A stretch of DNA of 64,000 nt from Planctomycetaceae bacterium (GCA_028284145.1 JANQSH010000168.1:1-64000), one strand, 5' to 3'; positions 16,997 through 25,735 are shown, numbered from the stretch's first letter. Notes: generated by a model not told the origin, from the letters alone. Numbers and translations are program-made.

Positions 16997-17503
16997 TCAG
17001 TTCTGAATGTTTGCTTCCCGGAATGAGAAGAACGCAATTGGAGCCAATTGTACGGTCGGTTGTTTCTGCGATTCCTTGTTGGGCAGGCCATAGGCGATGA
17101 CTTTGCCGGAATTCAGTTCGGCAATATAAACCATGCTTTGGGCGAACTGCACTGGTCCTTTACTGATTGGTTTACCACTGGCGGTAATGATGGCATATTG
17201 CGGCTCGGCCTGAGGATTGATACCGAAGTCGGCTGCGACGTTACGGAAATACGAATGTGTAAACGTGTTCGTCTTGGTGTTAATTGACGCACCGGCCAGC
17301 CGTCCGGTCAGGAAGTCGAGAACAAAGATCGCTTCGGAGCCATCAGTGAAGGAAACGGGGCAGGATGTCATTGCGAACTTGCTGTTGCGGTCGGAAGTGC
17401 CTGCCAAAGCCGGTTCATGTGGCCAGTAATGGGAAATTGCGATGCCCAACGCGATTCCAACAAACAGAATCGCGAGATGTTTCTTCGAAAGGGAACGTGT
17501 CAC
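16997..17503 (-). CDS. Conserved-looking single-helix exported protein, unknown
   Basis: 168 residues. It starts with GTG preceded by a strong AGGAGG site at a spacing of 8-9. The N-terminal part is basic (MTRSLSKKH), then one hydrophobic helix (LAILFVGIALGIAISHYW), so it is anchored or secreted. The rest is beta-rich: ASFTDGSEAIFVLDFLTGRL-like strands, FTHSYFRNVAADF, QSMVYIAELNSGKVIAYGLP. This last phrase suggests part of a propeller- or WD-like repeat, although the protein is too short for a full one. No known family is assigned. Confidence 0.7.
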   Translation of the reverse strand: MTRSLSKKHLAILFVGIALGIAISHYWPHEPALAGTSDRNSKFAMTSCPVSFTDGSEAIFVLDFLTGRLAGASINTKTNTFTHSYFRNVAADFGINPQAEPQYAIITASGKPISKGPVQFAQSMVYIAELNSGKVIAYGLPNKESQKQPTVQLAPIAFFSFREANIQN

Positions 17504-17842
17504 TCCAGGTTCCTCCTGCTGATTCCTCAGAAATGGTGATGGAAAAGAGTGGTTGATTCAGCCACGCTTCTCACGGTTGACCACTCCCCTAACTGTATCC
17601 GTTCCACGTGGAAGAGGCTATACCGGGTCACGGTTGTAATCATGTTCGGTGACAATTATCCTTGCAGAGGCTATCTGTTACGCGAGATTTCGTCAGCGGT
17701 TACAAAGATCCCCGTACCATAAGCATCCACCTGGTTTGGTGCATTGTCAGGAAAAATTCAGGTGCCACTCGTATCTTGTCTGCCGGTGAGATTGGTTTGC
17801 GGCCAATACGACCCTGTTTTTTCTACTGACGCAGCATTACCA
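17504..17842. other. Gene-free stretch before an R2-R1 pair
   Basis: The part upstream of the leftward gene at 17503 carries its ribosome site but no clear promoter. No coding region is convincing. The R2-R1 composite starts at 17843 and ends at 18051. Confidence 0.4.
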
Positions 17843-17948
17843 GTGCAGCGTTCCGCGCTGGAAGTCAGGGTTTGATAAAGTTACAAGGGGTGACAACGGA
17901 GCGGGTTATGTCAATCCGTACCCCAAAACAAAGCCTTGACAAGGCACT
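17843..17948 (+). repeat. R2 repeat, most complete copy
   Basis: The fullest R2, about 106 bp, running from AGTGCAGCGTTCC to AAGCCTTGACAAGGCACT. Its outermost bases form CCAGTGC and GCACTGG, a 7-bp inverted pair. It abuts the left end of R1 copy 7 at 17948, the same order as at the start of the window. Confidence 0.9.
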
Positions 17949-18051
17949 GGAGCAGTTTACTTTCTGGTGTGACGTCTCTGGCTCGTGGGGGGGCCTTTGT
18001 TTGCAGGCCAGACAGCGCCCATCGCGGCACAGAAAAGCGTAATACACTCTT
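17948..18051 (+). repeat. R1 repeat, copy 7
   Basis: TGGAGCAGTTTACTTTCTGG at the left; the right end is AGCGTAATACACTCTT, a worn version of the palindrome. The middle has GGCTCGTGGGGGGG and TGCAGGCC. It is one of the more diverged copies. Confidence 0.85.
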
Positions 18052-18071
18052 GATACATCGATTGCCAACGA

Positions 18072-18107
18072 TTTCTTTCATTCCACACGGTTTCTTTCAT
18101 TCCACAC
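18072..18107 (+). repeat. Direct repeat of 17 nt, period 19
   Basis: TTTCTTTCATTCCACAC occurs twice, at 18072-18088 and 18091-18107. It lies about 170 nt before the Gfo/Idh/MocA gene. It could be a tandem binding site or a slippage product. Confidence 0.7.
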
Positions 18108-18276
18108 TGAGAACCGGATTCCAACGATTGATTGACAGGAACAGCCTTCACAAATCCTCCAGATCTGTGCGGGGCGGGTAATCTGGCGGGACTTTGATAC
18201 CATCGAGCGAATCGAATATTTATCAATTGCGATGCGATGCAATCGGCCAGTTTGAGCCATCATTGAGGAGACAACT

Positions 18277-19476
18277 ATGGAAACGACCAACGGCGCTTTG
18301 AACCGGAAACTTCGCATGGCGCTTGTCGGCGGCGGGCAGGGGGCTTTCATCGGACGTGTCCATGCGACAGCCGCTGTGTTGGATAACCGAGCGGAACTGG
18401 TCGCTGGTGCCCTCTCCTCCAATCCCGAACGGGCCAGGGCTTCTGCACCAGCGTATGACATCAAGCCGGATCGCGCGTATGGTTCGGTTTCGGAATTAAT
18501 CGAAAAAGAACTCGCCTTGCCGGAAGATGAACGAATCGATTTCCTGAGTATCGCGACTCCCAATCATACGCATTTTGAAATTGCGAAAGCGGCAGTCGAG
18601 GCAGGCTTCAATGTCATCTGCGACAAACCGATGACATTCGATCTGGCTCAGGCCGAGGAACTTGTGAAAGCGGTCGAAAACTCGGATGTGGTGTTCGCCG
18701 TCTCGCACAACTACACCGGCTATCCCCTCATTCGACAGGCACGCGAGATGATTCTCGGTGGCGAATTGGGCGAAATTCAAGCAGTCCGGTCGAATTACAT
18801 TCAAGGCTGGCTTCGTACGCGATTGGAAGAAGATGACCAGAAACAGGCTGCCTGGCGAACTGATCCTTCCAGGTCCGGCGCTGCTGGTGGCTTCGGCGAT
18901 ATTGGAACACACGCCTACAACCTTGGCCGCTACATGACTGGCCTGTTGCCTGAAGAGGTCTCCTGCAATCTCAAGGCATTTGTGGAAGGCCGCCAGTTGG
19001 ACGACTACGGACACGCGGTCATTCGTTTTGAAAACGGTGGCCTGGGAACGGTCACTGCCAGCCAGATTTCCCACGGCCGCGAAAATGACCTGTTCATCGA
19101 AGTCGATGGTACCCAAGGTGCTCTCCAATGGCGGCAGGAAGAGCCGAACAAAATGATCTACCGACGCAATGGCGAGCCGCACGCAATTTACACCCGCGAT
19201 CCGAATGCTCCGTTCATGAACGAATCGGGGAAGGCTGCGTGTCGTTTGCCGTCCGGTCATCCTGAAGCGTTTTTCGAGGCGTTTGCCAACGTTTACCGCT
19301 TTGCTTACGACGCGATGGTCGCGCGTGCCACCGGCGAATCGTTTGAAACAAAGGACACAATCTACCCAAACGTGTACGATGGCTGCGAAGGGATGTATTT
19401 CATCCAGCAATGTGTCGCCAGCAGCGAAGAAAACGGCGCCTGGTTGCCGCTGAGACACGAAGCGGCACGTCGCTGA
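18277..19476 (+). CDS. Gfo/Idh/MocA family oxidoreductase
   Basis: 399 residues. The N-terminal Rossmann fold begins LRMALVGGGQGAFIGRVHA, a dinucleotide-binding glycine-rich loop. Further markers are FLSIATPNHTHFEIAKAAVE and the catalytic-region ICDKPMTFDL with its Lys-Pro pair. The C-terminal half, GFGDIGTHAYNLGRYMTGLL, has the conserved Asp-x-x-x-His of this family. It probably oxidises or reduces a sugar or polyol with NAD(P), but the substrate is open. The ribosome site GAGGAG precedes the ATG. The symporter gene starts 68 nt later on the same strand, so substrate uptake and its oxidation may be linked. Confidence 0.85.
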   Translation: METTNGALNRKLRMALVGGGQGAFIGRVHATAAVLDNRAELVAGALSSNPERARASAPAYDIKPDRAYGSVSELIEKELALPEDERIDFLSIATPNHTHFEIAKAAVEAGFNVICDKPMTFDLAQAEELVKAVENSDVVFAVSHNYTGYPLIRQAREMILGGELGEIQAVRSNYIQGWLRTRLEEDDQKQAAWRTDPSRSGAAGGFGDIGTHAYNLGRYMTGLLPEEVSCNLKAFVEGRQLDDYGHAVIRFENGGLGTVTASQISHGRENDLFIEVDGTQGALQWRQEEPNKMIYRRNGEPHAIYTRDPNAPFMNESGKAACRLPSGHPEAFFEAFANVYRFAYDAMVARATGESFETKDTIYPNVYDGCEGMYFIQQCVASSEENGAWLPLRHEAARR

Positions 19477-19544
19477 TCTTCCGATACGACCTCTCACAAA
19501 GAAATCCGGTTTCGTCACATCGGGCCTCGTAAGGACAACACGCC

Positions 19545-21008
19545 ATGGCTGACGCCGAACTTTCCCCTGTGCCGAAAAAGAAGGGGCATTTGACCTTCTG
19601 GATTGTACTGGCGATCGTTCTGGCTGTCGGTTTTGCGCTCATCCTGCCAACGCTCAAGCAACAATTGAAACTCAGTCATGACGTCACGGACGGAATTCTT
19701 GAGGGGCTGGAAACGGGTGGCGATATCTTCCTGAGCCTGTTGAAAATGGTCGTTGTACCGTTGGTTGTCGTCAGTGTGATGAACGGCATCCTCGGCATGG
19801 GAGACATTCGCAAGCTCGGCAAGCCGGGGTTGGCGGCAATTGGCTTTTATCTCTCTACGACCATTCTTGCGGTGATCGTCGGACTGATCGTCGTCAATGT
19901 GATGAATCCTGGAGGTACTGATCAGGACCGAACTTTGACCCCAAAACAGCAGGCGCAACAGGACGAGAAAGAACGAATCCAGCATCTTCGCAATGAGGTT
20001 CGCAAGTCGCTGGCCGAGAAAACCGGTGTGAAGGAAGAGGGTATTGCCGAACTGATTCCCGGCGTCGCAGAACCCAAAGAAGAAAAAAAGGGAACCGGCG
20101 TCGTCATCCGCAACCTGGTCATGATGCTGTTCACCGACAACCTGTTTGAATCGGCTGTTTCGACGGACCTGCTGCCGCTGATTGCTTTCAGTATCGTCTT
20201 TGCCGGCATGCTGACGACGATGGGAAATCGTGTAAAGACGCTGACCGAGATTATCGATCAGTGCAATGACGCGCTGATCGCGTTTATTCTGTTACTGATG
20301 AAACTTGCCCCTCTGGGAATCTTCTGTCTCGTGGCGGCGAAGTTCGGTAAGGAGAATATCGACGGAACACTGATGCAGTTAATCAGGCAGACAGGGGCTT
20401 ATTCCGCATCGGTTCTGGTTGGTCTCGCGTTTCATTCCTTTGTCACACTGCCGCTCATATTGTGGATTTTCACCAAACGCAACCCTTATGTTTACATGTA
20501 TCAAATGTCGCAGGCGCTGCTGATGGCGTTTTCTACGGCCAGTTCTTCCGCGACATTGCCAGTCACAATGGAGACGGCCCAGGTTCGTGCGGGGGTTTCG
20601 GAGAAGTCGACCAACTTTGTGTTGCCATTGGGGGCCACCATCAACATGGACGGTACGGCACTTTACGAAGCCGTTGCAGCCATCTTTATCGCACAGATTG
20701 CAGTTGCCGCTGGCGATTATGAATTGACGATGTTCAAACAGGTCGTCGTCGCATTGACTGCAACATTGGCGGCGATTGGTGCGGCGGGAATTCCCGAAGC
20801 CGGACTGGTGACGATGTTGATCGTGCTCAATGCAGTGGGGCTGCCATTGGAGTATATGGTCCTCATTCTGCCGGTCGACTGGCTGCTGGATCGCTTTCGT
20901 ACGACGGTCAACGTCTTCGGCGATTCGGTCGGTGCTGCTGTTGTCGAAAAAGCATTGCCCGAGGGTGAGTCGAAAATTATCGGCGAACCGATACCAGACA
21001 TTGATTGA
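19545..21008 (+). CDS. Dicarboxylate/amino acid:cation symporter (DAACS family)
   Basis: 487 residues with about 8-10 membrane segments and two re-entrant loops. Family signatures are TASSSATLPVTMETAQ (HP1-like serine-rich loop), LGATINMDGTALYEAVAAIF (NMDGT sodium and substrate motif) and the IGAAGIPEAGLVTM loop. It probably co-transports a dicarboxylate or acidic amino acid with Na+ or H+. An insertion of about 55 polar residues (QQAQQDEKERIQHLRNEVRK and following) lies between the early helices, which is longer than in GltP/GltPh. The ribosome site TAAGGA lies upstream. It closes the run that starts with the oxidoreductase. Confidence 0.9.
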   Translation: MADAELSPVPKKKGHLTFWIVLAIVLAVGFALILPTLKQQLKLSHDVTDGILEGLETGGDIFLSLLKMVVVPLVVVSVMNGILGMGDIRKLGKPGLAAIGFYLSTTILAVIVGLIVVNVMNPGGTDQDRTLTPKQQAQQDEKERIQHLRNEVRKSLAEKTGVKEEGIAELIPGVAEPKEEKKGTGVVIRNLVMMLFTDNLFESAVSTDLLPLIAFSIVFAGMLTTMGNRVKTLTEIIDQCNDALIAFILLLMKLAPLGIFCLVAAKFGKENIDGTLMQLIRQTGAYSASVLVGLAFHSFVTLPLILWIFTKRNPYVYMYQMSQALLMAFSTASSSATLPVTMETAQVRAGVSEKSTNFVLPLGATINMDGTALYEAVAAIFIAQIAVAAGDYELTMFKQVVVALTATLAAIGAAGIPEAGLVTMLIVLNAVGLPLEYMVLILPVDWLLDRFRTTVNVFGDSVGAAVVEKALPEGESKIIGEPIPDID

Positions 21009-21041
21009 CGCACAGTTCCGCGTGACGAATGTGAACAGATC

Positions 21042-21149
21042 GAGAGCAGTTTACCTTTTGGTGTGATGTTTCTGACTCGTGTGGTGTGGGTCTTTAGTTT
21101 GTAGGCCTGACGGTTCCCATCGCGGCAAAGAGGAGCGTAACACGCTCCA
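21042..21149 (+). repeat. R1 repeat, copy 8
   Basis: GAGAGCAGTTTACCTTTTGG at the left; the right end is GAGCGTAACACGCTCCA. It lies 34 nt after the symporter gene. The rest of 21009-21504 shows no recognisable gene, only an open stretch (about 21190-21430) with no start codon. Confidence 0.85.
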
Positions 21150-21504
21150 ATCGTCACAACCTGCGCAGCCGCTTTTTGCCCCTCCTTCGGTGTGAAGCGA
21201 AGTCGCCCGAAAACCAGAGCCGCAAGGTACGGATTATGCCGCGGGAATAACCGGCAGACCTTCTACAGACCTGCTTTTTTATGCAAGTTCCAATTTGCGT
21301 CGTGGCAATGCCGATCCAGAAGATGAGACACCAGATGCAACGGATTCCTGTCCACACCTGGTGGAACTCGCCTGGCCGGAAGTAAAGGCAGCCGTGCGCA
21401 AAGTGTTTCTTGCAGCATGGAACTTCTGCAGATGAGCATCAAAACCGATTCTCGCGACAAAAGAGGGATGGTTGTCGTGTCACAGGATCAATTGGTGAGG
21501 CAGC

Positions 21505-23046
21505 ATGTCCACAGCGACCGATACCGCCCACGAATGGATTGAAGAGATTTGCAGTCGTTTTTCGGAAACGACCGGTTGGAATCTTCAGTTTCAACTTCAT
21601 GATCCTGATCTTTATTCGTCGACTCTGACGAACGATGAAATTCTCTGGTCCAGAAACGTGGGCGAAGGAGATCATCGACTGGGACAGTTGATTCTCGAAT
21701 TGCCAGAAACATCGCACGATGACCGCTCATTTGAGATGGTCTGCTCCCTGGCTGAGTTGATCGGTCAACTTCTGGATCGGGTCATGGTTTCATCGCGACA
21801 GATTGACGATCACTCGCGCGAGTTGTCGTCCATTTTCGAGATTGGAACATCCGTTCGCAGCGAAGACAATCTGGCAGTGGCACTTACGGAATTGTTGCGA
21901 GCTTCCGTTTCGCTGACCGGTTTCCGTGCCGCCTGCTTCTTCCTGCTCGATCCTCATGTTCGTCGAATGAAACTGCGAGCAACCTGTGGTCTCGATGAAG
22001 TGATCGTACCGCTGGCCAGGCGCGATCTGATGGAAGAACCGCCCGATCTCATCGCGCTGTTGCACAATTCGATATTGATCAACGCGCGTGAAGACGAGCG
22101 GCAGACCACCTGGTTGCCACCCGGATTTTCGATGGGGTATTGTGCTTCGGTGCAATCGGATTCCGGCCCGTTCGGAACACTTTGGGTGTACGATCGACGC
22201 AGCCGGGCCGTAACCGCACGAGAAACGCATGTTGTTCTTTCCGTTGCAGCTCAGATCGCTGCTGTCCTTGAGCGGGCCGTGCTGTTAAAGGAAAGCGCCG
22301 AACAGCATCGACTGAATCGCGAGTTGGAGGTCGCCTCGGAGTCACAGGCGTTTGAACATTTTTGTACGGTGCCACCTGAATCGGGATTCGAAACAGCAGC
22401 ATTCTGCAGTAGCCACTCTTCGGTGGGAGGCGACCTGTGTGAATTGATCCGCATCGATGAACATCATACGGCTGTGGCGATTGGTGATGCGACCGGTGAC
22501 AGCGTGCCAGCCGCGCTGATCATGGCTTCGGTTCGTGGGGCGTTGCGTTCGCAAATCGATCATCACGCGATCGATGCCTTCGACACCGCCGAAGTGATTC
22601 GCATGGTGAACCGTACTGTCTATGGAGTCACGCCTTCACATCAATTTATGAGTATTCTGTATGGTGTAATCGATCATCGCGACAAAACATTCACATACAC
22701 AAACGCCGGCCACCCGATGCCCATTCATCTGCACAAAGAGCAGACAATGCAACTCAAATCGCACGGTATGTTAGTGGGTGTCATTCCCGATGCGACCTAT
22801 TCCTCATCAACGATCTCGTTGACACCGGGCGATCTGCTGGTGATGTATTCCGACGGAATCAGTGAGGCAATGAGCAAACACCGCAAGATGTTTCGGTCCG
22901 ACGGCATTCTCGAAATCGTGATCCGGGAAAACGCGCGTTCCGCCCAGGATGTCATGCAGGCAATCTGGCAACGTGTGGAAGTGCACACAGCGGGTTCAGA
23001 TTATCCAGATGATCGAACGCTGTTAGTGATCAAATCACTGCCATAG
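21505..23046 (+). CDS. GAF-domain PP2C/SpoIIE-type protein phosphatase
   Basis: 513 residues. The first 90 are unassigned. A GAF-like sensor domain follows (about 100-265: SSIFEIGTSVRSEDNLAVAL, VVLSVAAQIAAVLERAVLL). The C-terminal 230 are a SpoIIE/PP2C phosphatase: SVGGDLCELIRID, AVAIGDATGDSVPAALIMAS with the metal-binding Asp residues, YTNAGHPMPIHLHK, GDLLVMYSDGISEAM and PDDRTLLVIK. It likely reverses Ser/Thr phosphorylation of an anti-anti-sigma-type or other partner in response to a small-molecule signal. GTGAGG lies close upstream of the ATG. The stop codon TAG is the first three bases of the R1 end at 23044. Confidence 0.85.
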   Translation: MSTATDTAHEWIEEICSRFSETTGWNLQFQLHDPDLYSSTLTNDEILWSRNVGEGDHRLGQLILELPETSHDDRSFEMVCSLAELIGQLLDRVMVSSRQIDDHSRELSSIFEIGTSVRSEDNLAVALTELLRASVSLTGFRAACFFLLDPHVRRMKLRATCGLDEVIVPLARRDLMEEPPDLIALLHNSILINAREDERQTTWLPPGFSMGYCASVQSDSGPFGTLWVYDRRSRAVTARETHVVLSVAAQIAAVLERAVLLKESAEQHRLNRELEVASESQAFEHFCTVPPESGFETAAFCSSHSSVGGDLCELIRIDEHHTAVAIGDATGDSVPAALIMASVRGALRSQIDHHAIDAFDTAEVIRMVNRTVYGVTPSHQFMSILYGVIDHRDKTFTYTNAGHPMPIHLHKEQTMQLKSHGMLVGVIPDATYSSSTISLTPGDLLVMYSDGISEAMSKHRKMFRSDGILEIVIRENARSAQDVMQAIWQRVEVHTAGSDYPDDRTLLVIKSLP

Positions 23047-23068
23047 AGCGTATTACGCTCTTCTGTGC
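23044..23068 (-). repeat. R1 terminal fragment
   Basis: TAGAGCGTATTACGCTCTTC and a few more bases match the R1 right end read inwards. It fills the 21-bp gap between two convergent genes; TAG is the stop of the phosphatase gene, and the nuclease gene ends right after. Confidence 0.8.
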
Positions 23069-23601
23069 TATTTCCAGATGCCCTTGTTTGCGGTGCGGGC
23101 TTCTTTTTCCACTTCGCGAAATCGCCGCTTCATCGTACTGCTGAATGCGTAATCAGTCCTCGCCTTCGTGAAGCCTTCCCGAATCAACTCCTCGTTGATC
23201 AGTCGATTGTCCGTCCAGACATAAGCCAGAATTCGTCCGTAGTCATCTTCCCGCTCTTTATCGAATGTCAGTTGAATCTCCCGGCCTTCAATCTGATTCC
23301 TTAACCAGATAGTGGCCTCTTCCGCGAGGGGTTCGGCAGGTCGCCCGTCACGTGCCAATTCGGGCGTATTGATCCCCAATAACCGAACACGCTGTCCGCT
23401 TTTCAATCGGAACGTATCGCCGTCAACGACGCGTTGCACGAAATGGGTCTCGCGTTCGTCGAATGCAATTTTGTCCGCCGGGGCATTTTCTTCAGGTGAT
23501 TGAAGTGTGCGCACAACAAACGCGACCACAACAATCAACAGAATCAGCCCGCTTCGCAAGTATTTGTAGCGGAGGTTGCGACCAAACCCGGGGGCATTCA
23601 C
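23068..23601 (-). CDS. Thermonuclease-family (SNase) membrane-anchored nuclease
   Basis: 177 residues. A hydrophobic helix (SGLILLIVVVAFVVRTL, about 17-33) anchors or exports it. The staphylococcal-nuclease fold follows: FVQRVVDGDTFRLKSGQRVR, LLGINTPELARDGRPAEP, EIQLTFDKEREDDYGRILAY and VWTDNRLINEELIREGFTKA. The Asp of VDGD and the Arg/Glu of the RLLGINTPE and DYGR regions match the Ca2+-binding and catalytic positions. It probably cleaves DNA or RNA outside the cytoplasm. It converges with the phosphatase gene; the gap is only an R1 end. Confidence 0.85.
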   Translation of the reverse strand: MNAPGFGRNLRYKYLRSGLILLIVVVAFVVRTLQSPEENAPADKIAFDERETHFVQRVVDGDTFRLKSGQRVRLLGINTPELARDGRPAEPLAEEATIWLRNQIEGREIQLTFDKEREDDYGRILAYVWTDNRLINEELIREGFTKARTDYAFSSTMKRRFREVEKEARTANKGIWK

Positions 23602-23656
23602 GTTGCAATCTGCTCAATCAGAGGTGGCCGAGGGAAAACATACTTCGAGACAACGA

Positions 23657-23956
23657 TCAATTCTCACTGAAATTCAACCAACGTAACGCCTCGCGTCCCA
23701 ACGGGTCTTTGAGAAATTTCTGCCGGCATTGAGAACAAAGGTCGAATCGCAATCGCTTCGATTCCACATCGTCCAAATCGAAATCTCCTGTCGTTTCCAT
23801 CTTCTGAATCGACTCTGAGATTTCCTGCAAATGATCGGCTTCGAGATCCTCTTCGCTGAAGTCTTCCGCATCGAATGCCGGGTAGACTTCCATTCTGACC
23901 ACATATCTTTGATCGCGCAAATGCTGACCGCAGATATCGCACGAGAAGTGCAACAT
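23657..23956 (-). CDS. Small zinc-ribbon-like protein, unknown
   Basis: 99 residues from MLHFSCDICGQHLRDQRYVV. Two CxxC pairs (CDIC near residue 7 and CSQC near residue 77) suggest a treble-clef or zinc-ribbon binding site. The linker is strongly acidic (FDAEDFSEEDLEADHLQEIS). A longer reading frame upstream (to 24214) shows no sign of coding and lacks a start signal. No family is recognised. It may be cytoplasmic and interact with nucleic acid or another protein. Confidence 0.65.
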   Translation of the reverse strand: MLHFSCDICGQHLRDQRYVVRMEVYPAFDAEDFSEEDLEADHLQEISESIQKMETTGDFDLDDVESKRLRFDLCSQCRQKFLKDPLGREALRWLNFSEN

Positions 23957-24249
23957 GATTCCAATATCCTTACGTGTCGGATGAGGACATCGAGAAAAGA
24001 AAGAGCGTCGGGAAAAGCGATGCCGACTCATTTCCTGTTCGCTGCAATCGATTGTAAGCACAAATCGCGGATTGGGGAAACCCTCATTTTCCGGTTTTTT
24101 GCCGACTGATCGATAGATCTGAATCGATAAAAAATCAGATGCAAAACAAGATGAGGACTTGACGCCGCAGGAAAATGCGTGCTGTGACAAACGGCAGACT
24201 TTTGAATTGCGCACCGGAGGTTCAACTCTGAGATCATCGAGATCGACTA
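23957..24249. other. Gene-free stretch before R1 copy 10
   Basis: Contains no convincing gene. It is the upstream region of the zinc-ribbon gene, on the leftward strand, and runs into R1 copy 10. Confidence 0.4.
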
Positions 24250-24349
24250 TCGCAGTTTACCTTTTCGTGTAACACTCCTCGCTCGTGGGAATCTGCGTTT
24301 GCAGGCCGAACGACGATTTTCGCGCCACAGAAGAGCGTGATACGCTCTA
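24250..24349 (+). repeat. R1 repeat, copy 10
   Basis: Nearly intact, with GCAGTTTACCTTTTCGTG and GAGCGTGATACGCTC. Its last bases CTCTA contain the reverse complement of the stop codon of the response-regulator gene, which ends at 24347. Confidence 0.9.
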
Positions 24350-24877
24350 TTCCCAGTCGTCGATCATTTCATCGAGTGTGGCCTGCATGTCGTCGGTGTT
24401 CCACTCAACCGACGCTTCGACTGGAACCTTTTCCGATTCCAACTTCGCGACCAGTTCTGATTTGGGCGAAGGCATGCTTCGCCGAGTGGGACGTCCTTGA
24501 ACGTGATTTGGGTCTGTCAGCTTTGCGAGTTTGGAACGGAACTCCTCCTTCGAGAAACTGGTTTTGATCAGGTAGTCATCTGCTCCTTCGCGGATGGCTG
24601 CCAAGACCGTTTCCTTGCTGGCATCAGCCGTCAGCACAACCAGTTTGACGTGGCGCAGCGCGGCATGACTGCGAAATGCCTTGAGAGTTTTCAGCCCGTT
24701 CCAAACCGGCATCTGAACATCGATAATCGCAACTGTCGGCGGAAATTCGAGCGCTTTATAAAACCCTTCTGAGCCATCGCTGGCGACAGAGACGATGTAG
24801 TCCTGCCGTATCATTGAAACGATCAGACTGCGGAACAGCGGATCATCTTCAATCACCATTACGCGTTGACGCTTCAT
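24347..24877 (-). CDS. Response regulator with CheY-like receiver domain
   Basis: 176 residues from [15 protein letters not shown]. The receiver domain has the acidic pair EDD (about 10-12), the phospho-acceptor Asp in [13 protein letters not shown] (about 53), Thr in VVLTADA and Lys in DDYLIKTS. The C-terminal 50 residues are a Glu-rich tail ending [15 protein letters not shown] with no DNA-binding domain. It likely works by protein-protein contact. The start at 24877 is chosen over ATG at 24895 because GAGGGG lies 8-9 nt before it. It follows two tiny ORFs and precedes R1 copy 10, which supplies its stop codon. Confidence 0.85.
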   Translation of the reverse strand: MKRQRVMVIEDDPLFRSLIVSMIRQDYIVSVASDGSEGFYKALEFPPTVAIIDVQMPVWNGLKTLKAFRSHAALRHVKLVVLTADASKETVLAAIREGADDYLIKTSFSKEEFRSKLAKLTDPNHVQGRPTRRSMPSPKSELVAKLESEKVPVEASVEWNTDDMQATLDEMIDDWE

Positions 24878-24919
24878 CTTCGGGCCCCTCATCAATGCCG
24901 TGCGGCATTCGGTCTGATT

Positions 24920-25138
24920 TCACACCTGTTCCGTTGCGACATTGACATTCGTATCCGACAGAACCACTGCATCGAACATTTCAAATATCGAATGCAAGGT
25001 ATTGAGGATCTCCTCGCCACGTTCACTGATCAGCAGATTGTCGACGTCGGCTGCGTTAACCTGTACGGCCAATTCGTCACTCTCCTGGGAGAGCGACGAG
25101 ATTTCGGCTGTTCGCAAATCGGATTGAAGGAGAGTCAT
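24920..25138 (-). CDS. Small acidic protein upstream of response regulator, unknown
   Basis: 72 residues: MTLLQSDLRTAEISSLSQES, then a run with NLLISERGEEILNTLHSIFE and an acidic end. The ATG overlaps the stop of the preceding ORF (ATGA), and the response regulator starts 42 nt downstream. That gene order and overlap are the main evidence. No family is recognised; it may be a partner or anti-regulator for the receiver protein. Confidence 0.45.
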   Translation of the reverse strand: MTLLQSDLRTAEISSLSQESDELAVQVNAADVDNLLISERGEEILNTLHSIFEMFDAVVLSDTNVNVATEQV

Positions 25139-25320
25139 TGGCTTGCGTTCAATATCTCTTGCTCGTTGTCGGTCATGCTCAGCGCGTTGCTCATCAGTTT
25201 TTCGCGGCGAAAGCCATCGTATCGCCTGCCATCAGTGGCTCCCAAAAACCACAACGGAAACGGCTCAGGCAACAAAACCACTTCCAAGCGAGTCGTCACG
25301 AAAGATGGTCCTGGTGGCAT
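25135..25320 (-). CDS. Tiny ORF coupled to downstream gene, unknown
   Basis: 61 residues starting MPPGPSFVTTRLEVVLLPEP. It ends TGA overlapping the start codon of the next gene by the sequence ATGA, typical of translational coupling. An upstream AT-rich region (TATATATGTAATATC, read leftwards) just before the ATG could be a -10 box. The amino acid composition is not strongly coding-like. May be spurious. Confidence 0.35.
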   Translation of the reverse strand: MPPGPSFVTTRLEVVLLPEPFPLWFLGATDGRRYDGFRREKLMSNALSMTDNEQEILNASQ

Positions 25321-25596
25321 TGATATTACATATATAGGTCACGCCAGTTCATGGTGTCGGCCGTGTGTGAGGTTTCGTCGCTCAGTTTTTCGTGATGGAT
25401 TCTTCAAAGGGCAGAAACCGCATAATCGGACCGGAAGCCTGAGCCTGACAGCGGACTCATTGGCCGGGCACTTCGCCAGGCCAACGCACTCGCAAGGGCA
25501 GCAAGCTATCGAGTTGTCACATTTCTCGCTTTTCTGGAGTCAGCTTTCGCTGTTCCAGTGGCGTTGTTCGCAGCCACAGGAAAGTACCGACTGTTT
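25321..25596. other. Gene-free stretch between small ORF and R1 copy 11
   Basis: Apart from the possible promoter for the small ORF, it holds nothing recognisable. A long rightward open frame (24866-25726) crosses it but runs into R1 and shows no domain, so it is not called. Confidence 0.4.
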
Positions 25597-25735
25597 CAGA
25601 GCGTATTACGCTCTTCTGTGGCGCGATGACTCTAGCCACGTCGATACCTCGACACGGTTCCCGCCGTGCGTAGCACGTCGGCTGGCAGAGACTCCCACGA
25701 GCGAGAACCGTCACACAAAATGGTAAACTGTTCTA
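25597..25735 (-). repeat. R1 copy 11 with an altered centre
   Basis: The ends are R1 (CAGAGCGTATTACGCTCTTC at the left and TGGTAAACTGTTCTA at the right), but the centre differs. Instead of the usual GAACG/GCAGGCC part it has AGCCACGTCGATACCTCGA, then GCCGTGCGTAGCACGTCGGC, which can fold into a hairpin of its own. The CTA at 25733-25735 is the stop codon of the cyclase gene. Confidence 0.8.

Noticed and set aside
24866-25726. A 286-residue rightward open frame
   Set aside because: It overlaps the small coupled ORFs on the other strand, ends inside R1, and shows no domain or coding pattern.
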